From contig OZ244892.1 in assembly GCA_965221465.1 (NCBI GenBank), forward strand, positions 2,790,001-2,854,000: DNA of 64,000 bases, written 5' to 3'. Shown in pieces: positions 8,896 through 19,100 of the stretch. The position numbers and the translations under genes were made by a program. The notes under the pieces were generated by a model, which saw only the letters and a list, made by a program, of their open reading frames with translations, searched no databases and was not told the origin of the DNA. Position 1 is the first letter of the stretch. The number at the start of each line of letters is the position of its first letter. This DNA comes from Azophilus sp965221465 (GTDB lineage Bacteria > Pseudomonadota > Gammaproteobacteria > Pseudomonadales > Azotimanducaceae).

Positions 8896-9782
8896 CGTCT
8901 GCCCTCCTCGAGCACCGCGTCCGGGGGCATTTTCAGGCCCCAGGCGAGTTTCAGTTTCCGCAGCGCCTCGATGCCCAGCCAGCCGAGATCCAGTTGCCAC
9001 CAGTAGAAGCCGAGGCGAGCACTCGCCGCGTGCCGGTGGTGGTTGTTGTGCCAGCCTTCGCCGAAGGTCAACACCGCCAGCCAGGTGTTGTTGCGGCTGT
9101 TGTCGGCGGTGTCGAAGCGGCGCCGCCCGATCCGATGGGAGAGCGAGTTGACCATGAAGGTGACGTGCATCAGCACGACCGTAGGTATGACGTAGCCCCA
9201 GACCAGCATCCGCCAGCCGTCGGTTTCCGGAAACCGGAATGCGATCGCCTCGCCGAGCACGAACATTCCCGCGGCGAACACCACCGGCGCCGCCAGGTCG
9301 AAGCGGTTCAGCCAGACCAGTTCCGGAAACCGCGCCAGGTCCCGCACGCGATACAGCGGAGTGCTGTAGTTTGCCCGGCCCAGGAACCAGAGCATGTGCG
9401 ACCACCAGAACCCCCGCTTCGAGGAATGCGGATCCTCGTCCGTATCGGCATGGGCGTGGTGCAGCCGGTGCTGGGCCGCCCACCAGAGCGGCCCCCGTTG
9501 GGTTGCGGCGGCGCCCAGGAACGCAAACAGGAACTGGACCGCACGGTGGGTGCGAAAGGCGCGATGGGAGAAGCAGCGATGGTAGAAAACGGTGATGGCG
9601 AATATCCGCACCGCGTAGGATGCGGCGGCGACGGCCAGTTCGACGGCATTGACACCCATCCAGATGGGTGCGAGGCAGGCCAGGTGCAGGCCGACGAATG
9701 GCGTCACGCGCAGCCAGGCGACGGAATCGCCGTCACCCTTTAGCCGACTTTCGTTCTCCACGGGTCTCATTACCTGTTGCAT
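8886..9782 (-). CDS. Membrane fatty-acid desaturase, delta-9 type
   Basis: 298 residues from ATG 9782, chosen for the AAGGAAAA site upstream; the frame is open to an ATG at 9860. It has hydrophobic membrane segments and the three histidine boxes of integral-membrane di-iron desaturases: HRCFSH (68-73), HRLHH (105-109) and HNNHH (245-249). These enzymes insert a cis double bond, typically at carbon 9, into acyl-CoA or phospholipid chains using oxygen. As first gene of the operon it would create the substrate for the downstream methyltransferases. Element A2 starts 180 bp upstream of the start codon. Confidence 0.92.
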   Translation of the reverse strand: MQQVMRPVENESRLKGDGDSVAWLRVTPFVGLHLACLAPIWMGVNAVELAVAAASYAVRIFAITVFYHRCFSHRAFRTHRAVQFLFAFLGAAATQRGPLWWAAQHRLHHAHADTDEDPHSSKRGFWWSHMLWFLGRANYSTPLYRVRDLARFPELVWLNRFDLAAPVVFAAGMFVLGEAIAFRFPETDGWRMLVWGYVIPTVVLMHVTFMVNSLSHRIGRRRFDTADNSRNNTWLAVLTFGEGWHNNHHRHAASARLGFYWWQLDLGWLGIEALRKLKLAWGLKMPPDAVLEEGRRCA

Positions 9783-9961
9783 GCGATCTTTTCCTTGATT
9801 TGGATCGTCATCATGCATGCTTCGGCGTGAACGCAACGTGATGACGTTTTCTCCGGGCATTCACGTCGCCTTCACGCAATTTCGTCGAACGGACGTTGAT
9901 TACCGCCTCATGTCGTTCCACGCGAGTTTCGAATCCGGCCCGCCGGCGTGGAATCTTTAAT

Positions 9962-10211
9962 GGAACACTCTTTCCAAGTGATTGATTTTATTGAATTCGC
10001 TAACCAAGGAATCCTTACCTTAGATCCGACTCCGAGAACCGGTATGCGGTACGCGCATCCGGCACGCCAAGCGGACCTGCTTACCGCTACGATGGGCGCA
10101 GGCACGAGCTTTAAAGGTGCCGGATACGCGCACCGCACACCGGTTCTCTCCCAGCGGTTGTCAGGTGTTTCTTGCACATACGCGGTCCGGTGTGCCGGGT
10201 TCGGAATTCGC
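9962..10211 (+). repeat. Family A hairpin element, copy A2
   Basis: Full-length copy in the same orientation as A1, with the conserved CCAAGTGATTGATTTTAT end pointing at the desaturase operon. The hairpin arms begin GAGAACCGG and end CCGGTTCTC. A1 has T-A where A2 has C-G at the sixth pair, a compensated change. Three remaining mismatches, all G-U on the minus strand, sit at the same stem positions as in A1. The 9783-10356 gap holds nothing else recognisable. Confidence 0.85.
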
Positions 10212-10356
10212 ATTAAACGAATTTTCAGGTTATTGAATTCAAGCACTCACTGAGGCGGAGAATCGTTCGGTCGATCCGGCGCCGAGAGCCTTTGTTGCCT
10301 TCGCTTTCGCGGGCCGGTGTGCCGGATTCTAAGCTCGGGTGGAGAAAGCGGGTGTG

Positions 10357-11010
<654 letters not shown>

Positions 11011-11072
11011 CGCTCAGCCTCCTGGTCGGTGTACGGCCCACGCCGCGGCACGGCGCGCTTCGATCACATGAT

Positions 11073-11088
11073 ACCGATTCGAATCGGT
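11073..11088. promoter_or_regulatory. Perfect 16-bp palindrome with adjacent -10-like box
   Basis: ACCGATTC directly followed by its inverse GAATCGGT, with no spacer. A TATAAA box follows at 11091-11096, just upstream of the lipoprotein start at 11104. Position and symmetry fit a dimeric repressor operator in the msrA/lipoprotein divergent promoter. The regulator is not identifiable. Confidence 0.5.
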
Positions 11089-11103
11089 GCTATAAAACGC
11101 GCC

Positions 11104-12756
11104 ATGCAGAAATCCCTCGTTACGCCAGTACTGTTGTTGGCACTCGCACTGGCGGGTTGCCAGTCCTCCCCAACTGTCGAATCGAATGCCGCAACCCCGC
11201 CATCGCCCAGGGCCGTGGCCGGATTGCGCCAGGCGTTCCTGGGCGGAGACGAACTCGCCGACGAACTGCAACGGCTCGCCGACCTCGAACTGCAGGCGAT
11301 ACGCGCGGAGGACGAACCGCTCCGGCTGGGCGCCATCGGCACTGCCATTCTGGACATCTGCGAAGGCAACCTGACCGGCCACTACGCCCTCAGGCGCTAT
11401 TACGAACATCTCGACTCACCGGATGCGGTGGAATACCACGCGGCATGGATAGAAGCCATCCGGCGCCACATGGCAAGCGATGCCGCGGGCACGACGGAGG
11501 ATCGGTACGCAACCCTGACGCCGATCGAGGCGCAGGTCTTCACCATCACGGGCTCGTTGTCGCCGGTGGGTTCGATCTACCAGTCCAACGAGCCCGATTC
11601 CCTGTCGATGCTGGTTGTCGGGCGCCCCGAGCAGGGCGCGCTCGAACAACTCCACTTCAACCTCGATGCGCTATATCGCACAACGCTTGCGTCCCTGTCG
11701 GGGAGCGGGGTCGGTCAGGCCGTGCATCCGGAGTTCTCGCCGGCCGCGCTGATGGGCATTCTCGCCAGGAGCGGCGACACCACGGCACAAGCGGCGGTGG
11801 GGGCAATGCTGATGGCGCGCCAGCAGTACGACGACGCAGTCGGCTGGTTGCGATCGGCTACGCGCACAGGCAACGTCATTGCGAATGTCATGCTGGCCCG
11901 GATCTTCTGGGAACGGTCGCTGCAACCGGAAGACGAGGATGACCGGCGCGAGGCACTCGACCAGGTCATGGAAAACTACCTGCACGCCATTGCGCTCGGT
12001 TCGTCCGACGCGATGTACGCGCTCGGCAGCCTCTATCTGACCGGCACGTTCGGTGAAGACAACGAAGCTTCCGGCGTACCGCTGCTGACACAGGCCGGCG
12101 ACCTCGGCCACAGCGACGCACTGCTCTACCTCGCTCATCTGTACTATGCCGGCGATGGCGTGGAGCAGGATACCGCCCGCGCCGGCGCCTATTTCATCCG
12201 CTCCGCGGCACTGGAAAACCCCGCCGCCCGGCTCGGCTACGCCCGCTATCTGATGCGGGAAGGCGACGCAGCCAAGGGCGACGCGCGCGCCGTGCAGTGG
12301 CTGAAGGAACTGGCGGACGAAAACGAAGACCCCCAGGCCATGCTGTTGCTCGGCAACCTGCACGCCCGGGGAATTGCCGCCAGGCAGAGCTTCCGCGCCG
12401 CGCACCGCTGGTACCGGACTGCCGCGAAAACCGCACCCAACAACCCCGACGTCGTCAACGAAGTGGCCTGGACGCTGACCGTTTCCGACCTCGACCGTCT
12501 GCGCAAGGCCCGTTATGCGCTGAAGATCATGACCCGCATGATGGAGGCCGACGAACGCGCGCGCACGAGCCCCGAGTACCTCGACACCTGGGCCGCCACC
12601 TTCGCGGCAAACGGCGACTTCGACGAAGCCGTGCGCCTGCAGCAACTCGCACTCCAGGCGGCTGTGGACGGCAACCGCGAGGATGTGCTGGACATTCTCC
12701 GGGAACACCTCCACCTGTTCATGGCCGGCAGGCCCGTCATCGAAGCCGTTCCTTGA
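11104..12756 (+). CDS. Sel1/TPR-repeat lipoprotein
   Basis: 550 residues starting with a lipoprotein signal peptide and lipobox LALAGC, so it is probably anchored in the outer membrane facing the periplasm. The middle and C-terminal half (about 270-500) is a series of Sel1-like helical repeats, with units such as AMYALGSLYLTG, ALLYLAHLYYAGDGV and AMLLLGNLHARGI. Such repeats mediate protein-protein contacts. No enzymatic motif is seen and the partner is unknown. Its last bases overlap the TTG start of mnmH. Confidence 0.8.
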   Translation: MQKSLVTPVLLLALALAGCQSSPTVESNAATPPSPRAVAGLRQAFLGGDELADELQRLADLELQAIRAEDEPLRLGAIGTAILDICEGNLTGHYALRRYYEHLDSPDAVEYHAAWIEAIRRHMASDAAGTTEDRYATLTPIEAQVFTITGSLSPVGSIYQSNEPDSLSMLVVGRPEQGALEQLHFNLDALYRTTLASLSGSGVGQAVHPEFSPAALMGILARSGDTTAQAAVGAMLMARQQYDDAVGWLRSATRTGNVIANVMLARIFWERSLQPEDEDDRREALDQVMENYLHAIALGSSDAMYALGSLYLTGTFGEDNEASGVPLLTQAGDLGHSDALLYLAHLYYAGDGVEQDTARAGAYFIRSAALENPAARLGYARYLMREGDAAKGDARAVQWLKELADENEDPQAMLLLGNLHARGIAARQSFRAAHRWYRTAAKTAPNNPDVVNEVAWTLTVSDLDRLRKARYALKIMTRMMEADERARTSPEYLDTWAATFAANGDFDEAVRLQQLALQAAVDGNREDVLDILREHLHLFMAGRPVIEAVP

Positions 12757-13778
12757 CACCCACCGAATTGCTCGCCGGCGGCGTACCCCTGATCGACGTC
12801 AGAGCGCCGGTGGAATACGCCCAGGGCGCTTTCCCCGGCGCAGCGAATCTGCCTCTGCTCACCGATACCGAGCGCCATGAGGTCGGGCTGACGTACCGGA
12901 ACGACGGCCGCGATGCAGCCCTTTCCAGGGGCCACGAACTGGTGTCGGGCACGGTCCGGGCGGAACGTACCCGGGCCTGGGCCGAATTTGCCGGCGATCG
13001 TCCCGGCTGCTGGCTGTACTGCGCACGGGGCGGGCTGCGTTCGCGGATTGCCCAGTCCTGGTTGCAGGAAACCGGCGTCGCCGTCCCCCGCGTGGCCGGC
13101 GGATTCAAGAGCCTGCGCCGGGCCTGTCTCGACACGCTCGAGCGCGCCGCCGGCGATGCCAGGCACTGGCTGGTGCTGGCCGGGCGCACCGGCAGCGGCA
13201 AGACCCGGGTCATCGGCACTCTGACCGACGCCATCGATCTCGAGGCACTGGCCCGACACCGGGGCTCTGCCTTCGGGGCTCGCAGCGGCGGGCAACCGAC
13301 CCCCATTGACTTCGAGAACGCCCTGGCCGTGGCTTACCTGAAACACGACGCCCCGAGACTGGTGCTGGAAGACGAGAGCCGCACCATCGGCCGACTCGCC
13401 CTGCCGCCGGCCTGGTTCGAGCGGATGGGCGCCGCCCCGCTGGTGCTGCTCGAGGTAACCATCGAAGAACGGATTGCCAACATCCGCGGCGAATACGTGG
13501 AAGCACCACTGGCCGGAGGCATGCCTTCGGAACAACTGCAGGCCCGGCTGGTCGAATCCCTCGACCGCATCCGCAAACGCCTCGGCGGCGATCGCCATCG
13601 CAACATTCGGGCCGCCCTCGACCGCGGTTTCCGAGACGGCGACCACGACGCCTGGATCCGGCTGCTGCTCGACTGGTACTACGATCCCATGTACGACTAT
13701 CAGCTACGAGGGAAACGCAACCGCATCGTTTTCCGGGGCGGCACAGCCGCGGTTAGGGAATACCTCGGGGATTACTGA
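12753..13778 (+). CDS. mnmH: tRNA 2-selenouridine synthase MnmH (SelU)
   Basis: 341 residues. An N-terminal rhodanese domain has the catalytic Cys90 in YCARGG, and a P-loop domain has GRTGSGKT at 144-151. This pairing is diagnostic of MnmH, which converts 2-thiouridine to 2-geranylthio- or 2-selenouridine at the wobble position of Lys, Glu and Gln tRNAs. Selenium use needs selenophosphate from SelD, which is not in this window. TTG at 12753 is chosen because it overlaps the preceding stop (TTGA) and gives the normal N-terminus MTPTELL. It ends 7 bp inside the convergent LysR gene. Confidence 0.92.
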   Translation: MTPTELLAGGVPLIDVRAPVEYAQGAFPGAANLPLLTDTERHEVGLTYRNDGRDAALSRGHELVSGTVRAERTRAWAEFAGDRPGCWLYCARGGLRSRIAQSWLQETGVAVPRVAGGFKSLRRACLDTLERAAGDARHWLVLAGRTGSGKTRVIGTLTDAIDLEALARHRGSAFGARSGGQPTPIDFENALAVAYLKHDAPRLVLEDESRTIGRLALPPAWFERMGAAPLVLLEVTIEERIANIRGEYVEAPLAGGMPSEQLQARLVESLDRIRKRLGGDRHRNIRAALDRGFRDGDHDAWIRLLLDWYYDPMYDYQLRGKRNRIVFRGGTAAVREYLGDY

Positions 13779-14653
13779 CCGGATTCCCCCATCAGCGCGG
13801 CAGCCCCGGCGGCAATGGATTCGGAGAGGTATTCGCCGAACAGCCTGACCCGGCGTGCGTGGCGCATCTCCAGCGTCATCAGCAGCCAGAGTTCGGCGGT
13901 TGCGACGGGCGCATCCTCGAGCCGTCGCAAACCGGGCGTGCGGTCCCCGACGATGCAGGGCAAGGCCGACACACCGGCACCCGCCCGCAACAACACGACC
14001 AGTTGCGAGAGGGTGCTGCAACGACTCACCACCGGGGCATCATCCCAGCCCGCAACCCGCACCGCATCGCAGGCTTCTGCCATGGCGCCTGTCACATACC
14101 ACTCGAGCCAGCGCGATGTGCGGTTGCGGTTGTTGAAGCCGGGAGGGGCCATCGCAGCGTAGGCGGTGACGGCGACCGCGCCGATTCTGCGTCCCACCAG
14201 GTCGAGCGGCGGGGCCGCCGTGACCGCCACACCCAAATCCCCTTTCCCGGACATCAATGCCGGTGCCGCAGGGTCGAACAACCAATCGACCGCGATGCCG
14301 GAATAGGCATCGGCGACGCGCCCGTAATCGTCGAGGACGCCACCGAGCATCATGAATTCCGGCACGGCGATGCGGACCCTGCCGGCGAGTGCCTGGTCTT
14401 CCTCGCGGATCGACCGTTCGATGCGGGCAAGGTCGGTTTCCACTTGCTGAACCTTTTCGACGGCCGCCTTGCCAGCCGGCGTCAGCACCAGCCCGCGGGG
14501 GGTGCGGGCAAACAGTCGGGCGCCCAGGCGCGATTCGAATTGCTCGAGGCGCCGCGTTACGGTGGAGGGATTGACGCCCAGTTCGGCGGCGGCAGCCCGC
14601 ATCGTGCCGCAACGGGCAACGGCGGAGAAATACTTGAAGTCGTCCCAGTCCAC
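13772..14653 (-). CDS. LysR-family transcriptional regulator
   Basis: 293 residues. The N-terminal winged helix-turn-helix (MRAAAAELGVNPSTVTRRL) is followed by a linker helix and an effector-binding domain, as in LysR-type regulators. The N-terminus WDDFKYFSAVARCGTMRAA resembles the subgroup with short effector domains. The target is not evident: the neighbour mnmH is convergent and the upstream side holds only element A3 and non-coding sequence. Effector unknown. Confidence 0.9.
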   Translation of the reverse strand: MDWDDFKYFSAVARCGTMRAAAAELGVNPSTVTRRLEQFESRLGARLFARTPRGLVLTPAGKAAVEKVQQVETDLARIERSIREEDQALAGRVRIAVPEFMMLGGVLDDYGRVADAYSGIAVDWLFDPAAPALMSGKGDLGVAVTAAPPLDLVGRRIGAVAVTAYAAMAPPGFNNRNRTSRWLEWYVTGAMAEACDAVRVAGWDDAPVVSRCSTLSQLVVLLRAGAGVSALPCIVGDRTPGLRRLEDAPVATAELWLLMTLEMRHARRVRLFGEYLSESIAAGAAALMGESGQ

Positions 14654-14691
14654 GGGGCCTCTCAGCGATGCGTCGGATTCGTGGCTTGCAT

Positions 14692-14955
14692 GGATTACTT
14701 TTCCAAGCGATTGATTTAATTGAATTCGTTAACGTGGGGAACCTTTCCTTCGATCCGGCTCCGAGAGCAGGTGTACGGTACGTGCATCTGGCGCACCAGG
14801 CGGAGAAATTTACCGCGGCGATGGGCGCAAGCACGAGCCTCAACAGCGCCATTCGGCGAGCCAGATACACGCGCCGCACACCTGCTCTCTCCCAGCGTAT
14901 TGCATTTGTTCCTTGCGCGTCATCGTGCCGGCGCGTCGGGTTCGGAACTCGCATC
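14692..14955 (+). repeat. Family A hairpin element, copy A3
   Basis: The most divergent full copy and the most informative. The stem begins GAGAGCAGG and ends CCTGCTCTC, so positions 5, 6 and 7 differ from A1 in both arms and pairing is kept. Positions 21 and 27 are also changed on both sides. The AT-rich end lies 37 bp upstream of the leftward LysR start. Confidence 0.85.
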
Positions 14956-15025
14956 GGGATGGGATTCTAGAGATGATTGTTGCATCTGCGCAATACCCTG
15001 TTGCGCTATCGGAGGTTGCATTTTG

Positions 15026-15042
15026 TGTTACCAAAAGTAACA
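15026..15042. promoter_or_regulatory. Inverted repeat GTTAC-N5-GTAAC
   Basis: TGTTACCAAAAGTAACA is a 17-bp interrupted palindrome in a stretch without genes, some 20-40 bp upstream of the small-RNA candidate at 15060-15166. Position and size suit an operator or activator site. No family is assigned. Confidence 0.35.
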
Positions 15043-15059
15043 TGGGCTCCGCTGACAAC

Positions 15060-15166
15060 GATTTACCGCAGCCCTCCCGGGTCTCCGGGAGACTGGCTGC
15101 ACCTAGAGGGATACCCGACTTCCTTCCCTCCCCTCCCATCCCAGCGGGTATCCCTCTCATTTTTTC
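15060..15166 (+). ncRNA. Candidate small RNA with pyrimidine-rich terminator loop
   Basis: Two consecutive hairpins. The first (15068-15100) pairs GCAGCC with GGCTGC and CTCCCGG with CCGGGAG around a 4-base loop. The second pairs 15105-15117 (AGAGGGATACCCG) with 15145-15157 over 13 perfect base pairs, followed by CA and a T6 tract, as in a Rho-independent terminator. Its 27-base loop is almost all C and U, with several CCUCC/CCUUCC runs complementary to Shine-Dalgarno sequences. No open reading frame of note overlaps. The 5' end is not defined by a convincing promoter. Confidence 0.4.
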
Positions 15167-15433
15167 CCGAACCGTTTCTGCAACAGCGCGATTTTGCTAA
15201 AGCACAATGCCGGTCTCGAGTGGGCGCCTGCCGTTCAGACGCAAAATTTTCCGAGTACTCATGCTTTTGCCCACAGGTTGTTCCGCATCAGCGTGCCCAG
15301 CCCGCAAATCTCACCAACTTTCGTCGCGAGGGCGTCGACGTTTCGTCGCTGAACAAAAACGCGCCGTGTAAGCGCGGCCGCGCGGACCGGAAGCCGGTGC
15401 AGGCACATTCGACAGCATGTCAAACCGGGTGGA

Positions 15434-15568
15434 GAGCCTTCAGCCGGGGAGCGCGAGGGGGTTCCCCTCGCAAATAAAGAGCCTTCAGCCGGGGAGCGCG
15501 AGGGGGTTCCCCTCGCAAATAAAGAGCCTTCAGCCGGGGAGCGCGAGGGGGTTCCCCTCGCAAATTCA
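15434..15568 (+). repeat. Three 45-bp tandem hairpin units (family C)
   Basis: Three direct copies starting at 15434, 15479 and 15524. Each has the core CCTTCAGCCGGGGAGC followed by a short palindrome GCGAGGGG-GTT-CCCCTCGC. Two further units occur at 39777-39866 with loop ATA. The preceding bases 15310-15433 match the family B interior near 39660-39776. A reading frame through the array exists but is a repeat artefact. Confidence 0.85.
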
Positions 15569-15621
15569 GCGCGAAATTCGCATTCCCGGAATCGCTTTCG
15601 AATCGGGCGCATGAATCGGGT

Positions 15622-15651
15622 TTGACAACACCCTCTGAAATTTGGTCATAT
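15622..15651 (+). promoter_or_regulatory. Candidate sigma-70 promoter of the small RNA at 15658
   Basis: A consensus -35 TTGACA at 15622-15627 is followed after 18 bp by TCATAT at 15646-15651. This is the best -35 match noticed in the non-coding regions. It points at the hairpin-terminator unit that ends at 15730. Confidence 0.55.
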
Positions 15652-15657
15652 GCACAA

Positions 15658-15730
15658 CCGGGGAGGAAAGGGAGAACGCGCAGCGTATCTCCTGATCCGA
15701 AACGGCCGGGGTAACCCGGCCGTTTTTTTT
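15658..15730 (+). ncRNA. Candidate small RNA of about 73 nt with Rho-independent terminator
   Basis: Starts just downstream of a TTGACA promoter. The purine-rich 5' part (GGGGAGGAAAGGGAGA) leads into a hairpin, GGAGAACGC-GCA-GCGT-A-TCTCC (15671-15692). A strong terminator follows: AACGGCCGGG at 15701-15710, loop GTAA, CCCGGCCGTT at 15715-15724, then further T residues to 15730. No conserved protein frame is present. Promoter, internal stem and terminator in under 110 bp make a stand-alone RNA gene the simplest reading. Confidence 0.55.
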
Positions 15731-15839
15731 GTGCGCCTCATTCAGACCTGGTGCCCCACGCCTTCAGAATCGGCCGGCAGCGGCAATACGAATCAGGCGG
15801 CGCACTACCCCGGCGCTCGAGCCTCGCCCCCACGCACCG

Positions 15840-15965
15840 TCCCTTGCCCGCATCCGTCACCAGCTTCCTGCCGCGGACGCCGAGGGCCGAATATCTCACC
15901 AACTCCCTGCTGCGAACGCCGATGCACTTGCGACGAATGTGCGCGACCGATGCGGGCTTGCCTCC
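15840..15965. repeat. Family B repeat fragments, copy 2
   Basis: Two successive degenerate ends: CGCATCCGTCACCAGCTTCC from about 15849, and CTCACCAACTCCCTGCTGCG with GCCGATGCAC after it. The flanking 15735-16140 interval, downstream of ileS, contains no gene that I can support. A purine-pyrimidine pattern GCCGGTCAGGCGTG recurs at about 16069 and 16136. Confidence 0.55.
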
Positions 15966-16140
15966 GAGCCACACCCATTCGTGAGTGAACGTGGCAAGGC
16001 GGAATGCAGCGGTGAAAACACAAGGTGCGCGGACCGGCGCGCGCACTCGGCGAGACGCCGCCGAGGCCCGCCGGTCAGGCGTGGAACAATGCCTTGGTTG
16101 CGGCGCAGCCTCACCTACTACGCCCACAGAATGCTGCCGG

Positions 16141-19100
16141 TCAGGCGTGAAACACCGCCTTGGTTACGGTGAACCGGAACTCCCTGCCATCGATCTCCGC
16201 TTTCACTGCGTCGTCGATGAATTGGTCGCGCTCGAAGGTGGTGGCAAGGGTTTCCTGCATGATGGTGTCGCGGTGTTCTGCCGCCGCGGCCAGCAGTTCG
16301 TCGTCGCCATCGAAGCGCACGACGATGCGGTCGGTAACATTGAGCCCCCGGTCCTTGCGCGCCCGTTGTACCCGGTTGACGATTTCTCGGCCGTAGCCGC
16401 CACGCACCAGTTCATCGTCCAGCGTGCAGTCGAGGGCAACGCCGATCAGCCGGTTCGAGACCGTATCGGTGCCGGGCCGCGCCTTTTGCAGAATCCGGAT
16501 CTCCTTCGGGCCGAACTGCTCGCCGTTCAACTCGATGCTGCCGCCGGCCTGCAAGGTGTCGATCTCGGCTGCGGGAAGCGCTTCGATGAGCCGCTGGAAT
16601 TCGCGCATGCGCCGGCCGAGCCGCTTGCCGAGAACCGGAAAGTCGGGTTTGGCGACCCACTCGATATAACGTTGCTCGTCCCGGTCGTAGGCCACTTCCA
16701 GCACGTTGAGTTCCGCCTTGATGTAGGGTTCGAGACCCTCGATCTGGGCAAGCAGGCCGGCATCGCGGTTGATCACCACCAGCTTCCGGAGCGGTGTGCG
16801 CAGCCCGATCTTCACTTCCTCGCGTTTCTGGCGGCCGAGCAGTATCACCTGCTGCATGCGGGTAACGGCTCGTTCGAGATCGGCATCCACCAGGCCTTCT
16901 TCCGGGTCCGGGTAGTCGCAGAGGTGTACCGATTCCGGTTTCGGCTTGCCGCTGCCGAGCCCGGCGAGTTGCCGGTAAAGGTGATCGGAAAGAAAGGGAG
17001 CGAACGGCGCCATCACCAGGCTCAACTCGCGCAGCACCGCATGCAGCGTGCTGTAGGCGGCAATCTTGTCCGCCGTGATGCTCTCGCCCCAGAAGCGGTT
17101 GCGGTTCAGGCGGATGTACCAGTTGGTCAGTTCCTCGATGAATTCGAAGAGCGCCGGCACCACGTTGTACAGGCGATAGGCATCCATCTCGGCCGCGACC
17201 TTGCGCTTCAGCGTCTGCAGCCGCGAGAGTATCCAGCGGTCGAGCACGTTGTCGCCGAGGTGGTCGCCCTTTTCCGGCGACCAGCCGTCGATCGCGGCGT
17301 AGGTCTCGAGAAAGGTGAAGGCGTTGTACCAGGGCAGCAGCGCCCGGCGGATCATGTCGCGCACGCCCTGGTCGGCAAAGCGCTGTTCCTCGCCGCGTAC
17401 CAGGCCGGAATTGATCAGATAGAGGCGCAACGCGTCGGCCCCGTAGGTTTCCATCAGATCGTCCGGCGGCGTGTAGTTCCTGAGCCGCTTCGACATCTTC
17501 TTGCCGTCCCCGGCCATGACCATGCCGTTGACGATGACGTTGCGAAAGGCCGGCTTGTCGTAGAGCGCTGCCGCCAGCACGGTAAGCGTATAGAACCAGC
17601 CGCGGGTCTGGTCGAGCCCTTCGGAGATGAACTCCGCCGGGAACGTCGCATTGAAGAGGCCTTCGTTCTCGAAGGGATAATGAAGCTGGGCATAGGGCAT
17701 GGAGCCCGACTCGAACCAGCAATCGAGCACTTCGGGGATGCGCCGATAGGTGCCCTCTTCCCCCTCGATCTCGAAGGTCAGGGGGTCGACGTGCTCCCGG
17801 TGCAGGTCGGAAACGCGCACGCCGGTGCGTTCCTCGAGTTCGTCGATGGAACCGATGCAGATGCGATTGCCGGTGACCTCGTTGACCCAGATGGGCAGCG
17901 GCGTGCCCCAGACCCGATTGCGGGAAATTGCCCAGTCGATGGCCCCGGCCAGCCAGTTGCCGAAGCGGCCGTCCTTGATGTGCTCCGGCACCCAGCGAAT
18001 CTGGCGGTTGGCGGCCAGCAGCTTGTCGGCGAAGTCGGTTACCCGCACGTACCAGCTCGGCACCGCCCGGTAGATCAGCGGCGTGTCGGAGCGATAGCAG
18101 TAGGGATAGGCGTGCTGCGTCACTTCGTTGCGGTACAGGACGCCTGCATCCTTCAAGTGGCGAACGATTTTCCGGTCGGCATCCTTGACGTGCAACCCGG
18201 CGAAATCCGGCACCTCGTCGGTAAAGCGCCCCTGCATGGTCACCGGGCAGACGAACGCATCGATGCCCGCCTCCTCGAGAACCCGCCGGTCGTCTTCGCC
18301 GAATGCCGGTGCCTGGTGCACCAGCCCGGTACCCTCGTCGGTGGTGACGTAGCCGTCGGTGACGACGACGAAGGCGCCGTTGTCGCGCTCGCCGGCGAAG
18401 TAGGGAAACAGCGGTTCATACGAGCGCCCGGCAAGCTCCTGCCCCTTCAGGCGCGCCTTGACGGCAAAGTCGCCGAAATCCGGCAGCCGTTCCGCCGCAA
18501 AGTAGATATCCCTGCCCGCCTCCGGGTCGTGGGCCTTGACGTAATCGATATCCGGGCCGACGCAGACCGCGAGATTGGAGGGCAGCGTCCAGGGGGTCGT
18601 CGTCCAGACGGAGAGCCAGGCATCCTCGTCGGCGAGCTTCAGCAGCACGGTGACCGCCGGGTCCTGCACATCCTGGTAGTTCGACGTTGCCTCGAAGTTG
18701 GAAAGCGGCGTCTCGAGCGCCGTCGAGACCGGCATGATCTTCTCGCCCCGGTAGATCAGCCCCTTCTCCCAGAGTTGCTTCACCACCCACCACAGCGACT
18801 CCATGTACCACGCATCCATGGTCTTGTAGTCGTTGTCGAAATCGACCCAGCGGCCGAGGCGCGTGATCGTGTGGCGCCACTCCCGCACATAGCGCTGGAC
18901 GATGGCCCGACATTCGTCGTTGTAACCCGCAATCCCGAGCCTGGCGACCGCCTCCTGGGCCGAGATGCCCAGGCGCTTGTCGATCTCGTGTTCGATGGGC
19001 AATCCGTGGCAATCCCAGCCGAAGCGCCGCTGCACGTGGCGCCCCTTCATGGTCCAGTAGCGGGGAACGATATCCTTGATGGTGCTGGCGACAATATGGC

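Noticed and set aside
9783..9860. Longer desaturase start at 9860
   Set aside because: ATG 9782 has a good AAGGAAAA site; the extra 26 residues have no family similarity.
15434..15568. Possible CRISPR array
   Set aside because: The units are directly adjacent 45-bp copies with no unique spacers, and no cas gene is present.
15259..15612. Open frame through the 45-bp repeats giving a repeated SRSPAEGSLFARGTP peptide (also 39601-39960)
   Set aside because: It is produced only by tandem hairpin DNA repeats, no start signal or domain supports translation.
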